From the NCBI GenBank assembly GCA_036397475.1, contig DASWIV010000001.1, positions 1-9,650 on the forward strand: 9,650 nt of DNA, given 5' to 3'. Positions 5,978 through 9,650 of the stretch are shown here, in pieces (position 1 is the first letter of the stretch; every line of letters starts with the position of its first letter). Source of the stretch: DASWIV01 sp036397475 (GTDB taxonomy: Bacteria > JAJVIF01 > JAPKYR01). Under the pieces are notes generated by a model that saw only the letters and a program-made list of their open reading frames with translations, was not told the origin of the DNA and made no database searches. The translations under genes were made by a program, and so were the position numbers.

Positions 5978-7437
5978 TATTTATTTTCCTCATCGATTAC
6001 CAGAGTGACATTTTTCGGCTCGGTGAAGAATCTCAGGGCTTCCCATCCGCCTTCACGTCCGACGCCCGAATTTTTCATTCCTCCGAACGGAACACGGAGG
6101 TCACGGACCATCCAGCAGTTAACCCAGATTATTCCGGACTGAAGTTTCGACGCTACCCGGTGCGCACGTGAAACATTTTCGGTCCAGATGGAACCGGCAA
6201 GACCGTACTGGGTGCCGTTCGCCCACTCAAGGACTTCTGATTCTGTTTCAAATGGAATTATAGTCACGACCGGACCGAAAATTTCCTCCTGGTTGACGCG
6301 GCAATTGTGATCGAGTCCGGTTATCACGGTGGGCTCGTAGAAATATCCATCCTCGCAGCGGTAATTGATTTTTTCAGGACGTTTTCCGCCGCACAGAATT
6401 TCGCCTCCTTCATCCTTTGCCAGCTCCACATACATTTCGATCTTGTCGCGGTGATCCTCACTTATGAGCGCGCCGATATTGGTGTCTTCTTCAAGTGGAT
6501 CTCCGACTTTCAGCTTTTTCACCCGTTCAACATAGTCAGTGACAAAACTTTCATATATTCCGGTCTGCACAAAAATTCTTGAGCCGCACAGGCAGATCTC
6601 ACCCTGGTTTGAAAACGCCGCGTGGACACTTCCCGCAAGTGTTTTTTCGTAGTCGCAATCGTCAAAAATTAATGTCGGGTTCTTTCCGCCCATTTCAAGT
6701 GAGGCTTTTTTGAACATGGGAGCGACAATTTCGTTTATTTTTCTGCCCGTTACAGTCCCGCCGGTAAAAGTAATGGTAGAGACGTCGGGGTGTTTTACAA
6801 TTGCTTCGCCAGCTTTGTTGCCGTAGCCGTGGACGATGTTCAAGACACCGTCGGGGAGTCCGATTTCGATGCAGACTTCGGACAGCAATTTCGCGGTGTA
6901 AGGCGACAACTCAGACGGTTTCGCGACAACCGTGTTTCCGGCCGCAAGAGCGGGAGCGATTTTCCAGCTCAGGAGGTAAATCGGGAGATTCCATGGCGAT
7001 ATCGCACCCACAACACCGCGAGGCTGTCGAAGGGTGTAATTATAAATGGATGGTATTGTCTCGTGGAATTCAGACGAAAAATGTGTGATCGCGGATGCGA
7101 AAAATCTGAAATTGTTTTCTGCCCGTGGAATGTCGACACGCCTCGCAAGAGGTTCGGGTTTGCCGTTGTCCTTAGATTCAGCCGCTACAAATTCCTCTGC
7201 CCTGTTTTTTATTCCCTGAGCAATTTTATTCAAATATTCGGTCCTCTCACAGTCGGTAAGGTCTGACCAGGATGCGAATGCTGATTTTGCAGCGGTGACC
7301 GCCTTTTCGACATCCCGCTCGTCGCTGTCGGCGATTTCGGAATAGACTGAGCCTGTGGCGGGCTCAAAGTTTTCAATGTAGTTACCCGATTCAGGCGGCT
7401 GAAATTTTCCCCCGATGTAATTTTCGATTTTCTCCAT
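5977..7437 (-). CDS. nbaE: 2-aminomuconate-6-semialdehyde dehydrogenase (ALDH superfamily, ALDH8A1-like)
   Basis: NAD-dependent oxidation of 2-aminomuconate semialdehyde to 2-aminomuconate, competing with its spontaneous cyclisation to picolinate. The 486-residue protein is a full ALDH. ENYIGGKF is at the N-terminus, SPWNLP at 147-152 includes Asn150, KPSELSP at 173-179, FTGGT at 224-228, general base Glu248 in LEMGGKNP, and catalytic Cys282 in NQGEICLCGSR. EEIFGPVV follows, and the ending includes WVNCW...PFGGMKNSGVGREGG. The Cys-region and C-terminal motifs are, from memory, closer to animal ALDH8A1, the human enzyme for this step, than to a general benzaldehyde-type ALDH; 2-hydroxymuconate semialdehyde dehydrogenases are the nearest alternative. 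Start at 7437 chosen because GGGGAGGG precedes it; an in-frame ATG at 7488 would add 17 unrelated residues and overlap the SDR gene. Confidence 0.93.
   Translation of the reverse strand: MEKIENYIGGKFQPPESGNYIENFEPATGSVYSEIADSDERDVEKAVTAAKSAFASWSDLTDCERTEYLNKIAQGIKNRAEEFVAAESKDNGKPEPLARRVDIPRAENNFRFFASAITHFSSEFHETIPSIYNYTLRQPRGVVGAISPWNLPIYLLSWKIAPALAAGNTVVAKPSELSPYTAKLLSEVCIEIGLPDGVLNIVHGYGNKAGEAIVKHPDVSTITFTGGTVTGRKINEIVAPMFKKASLEMGGKNPTLIFDDCDYEKTLAGSVHAAFSNQGEICLCGSRIFVQTGIYESFVTDYVERVKKLKVGDPLEEDTNIGALISEDHRDKIEMYVELAKDEGGEILCGGKRPEKINYRCEDGYFYEPTVITGLDHNCRVNQEEIFGPVVTIIPFETESEVLEWANGTQYGLAGSIWTENVSRAHRVASKLQSGIIWVNCWMVRDLRVPFGGMKNSGVGREGGWEALRFFTEPKNVTLVIDEENK
5985..5991 (-). promoter_or_regulatory. 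ribosome binding site of kynB
   Basis: On the minus strand GAGGAAA lies 7 nt before the ATG ending at 5977, inside the last codons of the upstream aldehyde dehydrogenase gene. It fixes the KynB start and shows that re-initiation at the TAATG junction has its own loading site. Confidence 0.75.
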
Positions 7438-7443
7438 AAAAAT

Positions 7444-7451
7444 CCCTCCCC
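7444..7451 (-). promoter_or_regulatory. ribosome binding site of the aldehyde dehydrogenase
   Basis: GGGGAGGG on the minus strand lies 6 nt before the ATG at 7437 and touches the TAG stop of the SDR gene (7451-7453). It decides the start codon against the upstream in-frame ATG and marks the SDR-ALDH pair as one operon with a 13-nt gap. Confidence 0.75.
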
Positions 7452-8236
7452 TACAATGCCGGTGTCCTGCCTCCATCGACCGGAACATTAATGCCGTTCA
7501 CGTATGAGGCAGCGTCGCTCGCGAGAAAAACCGCTGCCGCGGCAATTTCTTCAGGACGCGCCAGACGTCCGGCGGGAATATTTTTCAATACATCCGCTTC
7601 GACCTGCTCCAGGCTCTGGCCAGTAGTTTCGGATTTATGTTGGAACAACGCGCGCAGCCTTTCAGTGTCGGTGTAACCCGGGAGCACATTGTTGACCGTA
7701 ATTCCGAACGGAGCGAGTTCACCAGCCAGCGTTTTCGCCCAGCTTGCGACAGCTCCCCGTGTAGTGTTGGAGACTCCCAATCCGGGGATGGGAGTTTTGA
7801 CCGAAACTGAAATAATGTTGATGATTCTCCCGTAGTCAGCATTTTTCATTCCGGGCACAAGCGCCTGGACCAAAAGCTGATTCGAAACGATATGCCTGTT
7901 GATTGCAGTGATGAAATCATCGCCTGTTGCATCAACTATCGGTCCGGGGGGAGGTCCGCCGGAGTTATTGACCAGAATATGATAAGGAGAAGATTCAGCT
8001 AAAAGCTCATCCGCGATTTTTTTGACGTGGTCGGTTTCATTCAAATCGAGAACTATGTACTTATGAGACTGCCCTTTTGATGTGGATAATTCGGAAAGGA
8101 CCGCCTTCAGGCTGTCTTCATTTCTGGCGATAAGTGTGACTTCAGCTCCCGCTTTCGCCATTTCTGTCGCGCATGCTTTTCCTATTCCCTTGCTCGCTCC
8201 GCAAACAAGGGCGCGTTTACCGTCGAGGACTCCCAC
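7451..8236 (-). CDS. SDR-family oxidoreductase with non-canonical active site (function unknown)
   Basis: Short-chain dehydrogenase/reductase fold, 261 residues. The Rossmann motif GASKGIG (13-19), NNSGG followed by a proline-rich PPPGP (90-99), VNNVLPGYTDTERL (181-194) and a terminal VDGG are clear. The catalytic motif is not: aligned from Ser143, the usual Tyr(+13) and Lys(+17) are Ser156 and Arg160 (VSNTTR in place of YxxxK). This matches my memory of the beta-ketoacyl-ACP-reductase-like SDR subgroup described as lacking a perfect tetrad. Its reaction is unknown. As first gene of an operon with AMSDH and KynB it may act at the end of this pathway, perhaps on a 2-aminomuconate or 4-oxalocrotonate-type compound, but nothing in the sequence proves this. 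Start chosen as GTG at 8236 because a 9-nt Shine-Dalgarno precedes it; another GTG at 8245 would overlap that site. Confidence 0.85.
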   Translation of the reverse strand: MGVLDGKRALVCGASKGIGKACATEMAKAGAEVTLIARNEDSLKAVLSELSTSKGQSHKYIVLDLNETDHVKKIADELLAESSPYHILVNNSGGPPPGPIVDATGDDFITAINRHIVSNQLLVQALVPGMKNADYGRIINIISVSVKTPIPGLGVSNTTRGAVASWAKTLAGELAPFGITVNNVLPGYTDTERLRALFQHKSETTGQSLEQVEADVLKNIPAGRLARPEEIAAAAVFLASDAASYVNGINVPVDGGRTPAL

Positions 8237-8239
8237 GTA

Positions 8240-8248
8240 GATCACCTC
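8240..8248 (-). promoter_or_regulatory. strong Shine-Dalgarno that sets the SDR GTG start
   Basis: The minus strand reads GAGGTGATC, complementary over 9 nt to GATCACCTC near the 3' end of bacterial 16S rRNA. Its GAGG core lies 8 nt before GTG at 8236, which favours that codon over the in-frame GTG at 8245 embedded in the site itself. It offsets a non-ATG start with strong ribosome binding. Confidence 0.65.
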
Positions 8249-8257
8249 GTGAACATG

Positions 8258-8273
8258 ATTAAATCCGGTTAAT
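8258..8273 (+). repeat. operator-like box 1 (paired with 8325-8340)
   Basis: ATTAAATCCGGTTAAT is itself a half-symmetric ATTAA-N6-TTAAT element. It matches the reverse complement of 8325-8340 at 13 of 16 positions. Together they look like a pair of binding sites for one regulator, 67 bp apart centre to centre, one toward the SDR operon and one inside the presumed S9 peptidase promoter. Protein unknown. Confidence 0.4.
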
Positions 8274-8283
8274 TGTCGGACAA
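8273..8283. promoter_or_regulatory. perfect palindrome TTGTC-G-GACAA, candidate repressor operator
   Basis: This is an 11-bp perfect dyad centred on 8278, with an additional A/T pair at 8271/8285. It overlaps the end of the candidate -10 element for the SDR operon, a place where a bound repressor would block initiation. The form fits the general TNGTNNNACNA operators described for FadR/FCD-type GntR regulators, but no regulator gene is in the window. Confidence 0.45.
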
Positions 8284-8315
8284 ATATATCAAAACTGGCG
8301 CGATTGCGCCGTCAA
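8283..8315 (-). promoter_or_regulatory. candidate promoter of the SDR-ALDH-kynB operon
   Basis: On the minus strand TTGACG (8315-8310, 5 of 6 to the -35 consensus) precedes TATATT (8288-8283, 5 of 6 to the -10 consensus), but the spacer is 21 bp, longer than the usual 17. The spacer contains the GC-rich inverted repeat at 8297-8310. Either activation needs a protein that corrects the spacing, as in MerR-type promoters, or the true promoter is elsewhere in the interval. Confidence 0.3.
8297..8310. repeat. GC-rich inverted repeat GGCGC-GATT-GCGCC
   Basis: A 5-bp perfect stem with a 4-nt loop in otherwise AT-rich intergenic DNA. On the + strand it is followed after five bases by five T residues (8316-8320), which resembles a weak terminator, but no + strand gene ends upstream of it. 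It lies between the candidate -35 and -10 of the minus-strand promoter, so an operator role is more likely. Confidence 0.4.
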
Positions 8316-8318
8316 TTT

Positions 8319-8347
8319 TTAAAATTTAATCGGATTTGATGTACAAT
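8319..8347 (+). promoter_or_regulatory. candidate promoter of the S9 peptidase gene
   Basis: TTAAAA (8319-8324, 4 of 6) and TACAAT (8342-8347, 5 of 6) are separated by exactly 17 bp, placing a start near 8354 and a leader of about 29 nt. A second TACAAT at 8356-8361 lacks a matching -35. Confidence 0.4.
8325..8340 (-). repeat. operator-like box 2 (paired with 8258-8273)
   Basis: Read on the minus strand it is ATCAAATCCGATTAAA, 13 of 16 identical to box 1 on the + strand. It fills the spacer between the candidate -35 and -10 of the S9 peptidase promoter, where a bound protein would prevent polymerase access. Confidence 0.4.
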
Positions 8348-8367
8348 TGCCCTCTTACAATTTATAT

Positions 8368-8374
8368 GAAGGTG
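8368..8374 (+). promoter_or_regulatory. ribosome binding site of the S9 peptidase
   Basis: GAAGGTG lies 8 nt before the ATG at 8383 and supports that start. No in-frame upstream start is needed, since the N-terminus matches the short basic lead of cytosolic S9 peptidases. Confidence 0.6.
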
Positions 8375-8382
8375 TACCAAAG

Positions 8383-9650
8383 ATGCCGAAACGAAAAAAA
8401 CGCACCATCACAGCCGAGGATTTGTACCGGTTTGAACTGATAACCGGCTTTCGACTTTCGCCTGATGGTGAGAATGTAATATACGCTGTACAGCGTGTGG
8501 ACAAGAAAACCGAGAAGAAATTTTCTAATTTATGGATAGCGCCAACCGGACGCGGCGCTCCAAGGCAGTTCACGTATGGGGACCATACCGATGCGGCCCC
8601 GCGATGGTCGCCGGATGGGAAAACCATAGCGTTTATTTCAAACCGCCATAATGAACGCGAGCCCCAGATTTACCTGATACCGGTCGACGGCGGCGAAGCC
8701 CGCAAGTTAACGGACATGAAAGGTACGATCGCCGATTTCAAATGGTCGCCGGATAGCAGCAAATTTCTCGTGACGTTTATCAAGAAGGATAAGGAAGCTA
8801 TCGAGCGCGAGTCGGATGAGCAGAAGAAGAAACTCGGTGTGGTCCAGCGCCATATAACGCGCGTTTTTTACAAATTTGACGGGGCGGGATACCTGCCTAA
8901 GGAGCGAGCGCATCTCTGGATAGTTAGCGCGTCTAATGGAAAAGCTGTGCAGATAACGAAAGGCGATGTCCACGATGAAGCAGATGCCAATTGGTCGCCG
9001 GATGGGAAGACTATTATTTTTGTGTCGAATCGAAGCGATGATCCCGATCTGAATATTTACGAATCGCAGCTTTATACGGTTTCCGCGAAGGGCGGCAGGA
9101 TAAAGGAATTAAAAACGATGGACGGAGACAAGATGGCTCCGAAATATTCTCCCGACGGGAAATGGATAGCGTTTCTGGGCCAGGAAGGCCGTGGCCAATG
9201 GTGGAAAAATGGGAGGCTGTGGATAGTACCGTCAGACGGCAAAGGCAAGGCAATCTGCCTCACGAGGGATTACGATTTCGATGTCTCGCACTGGACAATC
9301 AACGATATTATCGGCGCGGTGGAATTTGTACGTCCGTGCTGGACAAACGACTGCAAGCACATTCATTTCCAGGTCGCGATGCATGGGAATACGGTGTTGA
9401 AAAAGATAAACGTTGAAGGCAAGAAGCATGTCGCGACGGATGTAATTACCGGCGATGGGGTTGTCGGATCATATGGATTCGATGATAAACAGGAAAAGTT
9501 TGCTTATTACTATGGAACCATGACAGATCCGGGTCAGATTCATTTCAAAAATCTCAAGAGAAATACGTCGAAAACTCTAACACGCATGAATTCGTGGCTT
9601 AACCGGGTTGATCTTGGTGAGTGCGAGGAAGTCTGGTTCAAGGGCGCTGC
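8383..9650 (+). CDS. S9-family (prolyl oligopeptidase-like) peptidase, N-terminal propeller part
   Basis: The first 422 codons are present, open to the window end. They hold the seven-bladed-type beta-propeller that gates substrate access in S9 serine peptidases. PD40-type blade motifs recur: LSPDG (25-29), WSPDGK (75-80), WSPDSS (121-126), WSPDGK (204-209) and YSPDGK (255-260), with LWI strands between. The last visible residues, EEVWFKGA, correspond to the hinge where the alpha/beta-hydrolase domain usually begins, so the catalytic Ser-Asp-His triad lies outside and could not be checked. The N-terminus (MPKRKKRTITAEDLY) is basic and has no signal peptide, so the enzyme is probably cytosolic, of the dipeptidyl aminopeptidase / acylaminoacyl-peptidase (S9C-like) kind. 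It is divergent from the SDR operon and shares its regulatory interval; a link to tryptophan catabolism is unproven. Confidence 0.85.
   Translation, partial: MPKRKKRTITAEDLYRFELITGFRLSPDGENVIYAVQRVDKKTEKKFSNLWIAPTGRGAPRQFTYGDHTDAAPRWSPDGKTIAFISNRHNEREPQIYLIPVDGGEARKLTDMKGTIADFKWSPDSSKFLVTFIKKDKEAIERESDEQKKKLGVVQRHITRVFYKFDGAGYLPKERAHLWIVSASNGKAVQITKGDVHDEADANWSPDGKTIIFVSNRSDDPDLNIYESQLYTVSAKGGRIKELKTMDGDKMAPKYSPDGKWIAFLGQEGRGQWWKNGRLWIVPSDGKGKAICLTRDYDFDVSHWTINDIIGAVEFVRPCWTNDCKHIHFQVAMHGNTVLKKINVEGKKHVATDVITGDGVVGSYGFDDKQEKFAYYYGTMTDPGQIHFKNLKRNTSKTLTRMNSWLNRVDLGECEEVWFKGA

Noticed and set aside
6790..7266. Long + strand reading frames opposite the aldehyde dehydrogenase
   Set aside because: Translations show no domain or motif, and have no ribosome binding site; they are antisense shadows of a well-supported gene.
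7438..7488. N-terminal extension of the aldehyde dehydrogenase from ATG at 7488
   Set aside because: It would overlap the SDR gene, and the strong GGGGAGGG Shine-Dalgarno lies just before 7437, where the family-type N-terminus begins.
8237..8245. GTG at 8245 as the start of the SDR
   Set aside because: It lies within the 9-nt Shine-Dalgarno match at 8240-8248, which is spaced correctly for GTG at 8236.
8297..8320. GC hairpin plus T-run as a + strand terminator
   Set aside because: No + strand gene ends upstream, the stem is only 5 bp, and the genes on either side are divergent.
8605..9010. Near-identical DNA at 8605 and 8992 as a DNA repeat
   Set aside because: Both encode WSPDGK blades of the beta-propeller; the similarity is explained by protein repeats.

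Overview
The window is a bacterial tryptophan-catabolism locus. Nine consecutive genes are recognisable, plus the 5' part of a tenth gene. Eight of them together encode the full 3-hydroxyanthranilate / 2-aminomuconate route from L-tryptophan to 4-oxalocrotonate. The organism is bacterial: genes are tightly packed, several starts carry Shine-Dalgarno sequences (one matches the 16S 3' end over 9 nt), and one start is GTG. Base composition is near half GC by eye. The kynureninase, the membrane-tailed kynurenine monooxygenase and the ALDH8A1-like aldehyde dehydrogenase look more like those of animals and diverse non-pseudomonad bacteria than like the Pseudomonas nba genes. I cannot name a phylum from sequence alone.

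Forward block (1-5354): 3' end of 3-hydroxyanthranilate 3,4-dioxygenase (cut by the window edge); a 107-nt gap holding a small palindrome and a well-formed intrinsic terminator; then a tight run of ACMS decarboxylase, kynureninase, kynurenine 3-monooxygenase, tryptophan 2,3-dioxygenase and a RidA-type 2-aminomuconate deaminase, with gaps of 4, 11, 2 and 2 nt. Reverse block (8236 down to 5351): an atypical short-chain dehydrogenase, 2-aminomuconate semialdehyde dehydrogenase and kynurenine formamidase, also tightly spaced. The two blocks converge and share four bases at 5351-5354 through their stop codons. A 146-nt divergent intergenic region (8237-8382) separates the reverse block from a forward S9-family peptidase whose beta-propeller half is present and whose catalytic half runs off the window.

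Pathway logic: TDO opens the indole ring, KynB removes formate, KMO hydroxylates, KynU releases alanine, HAAO opens the second ring, ACMSD decarboxylates, the ALDH oxidises the semialdehyde, and the RidA-type deaminase removes ammonia. The forward block lacks steps 2 (KynB) and 7 (ALDH), which lie on the reverse block, so the two transcripts must be co-expressed.

The least explained parts are the SDR, which lacks the canonical Tyr and Lys of the SDR active site; the terminator placed directly in front of the ACMSD ribosome binding site; and the operator-like dyads in the divergent intergenic region. No RNA genes, insertion sequences, CRISPR arrays or gene-free stretches over 300 nt were seen.
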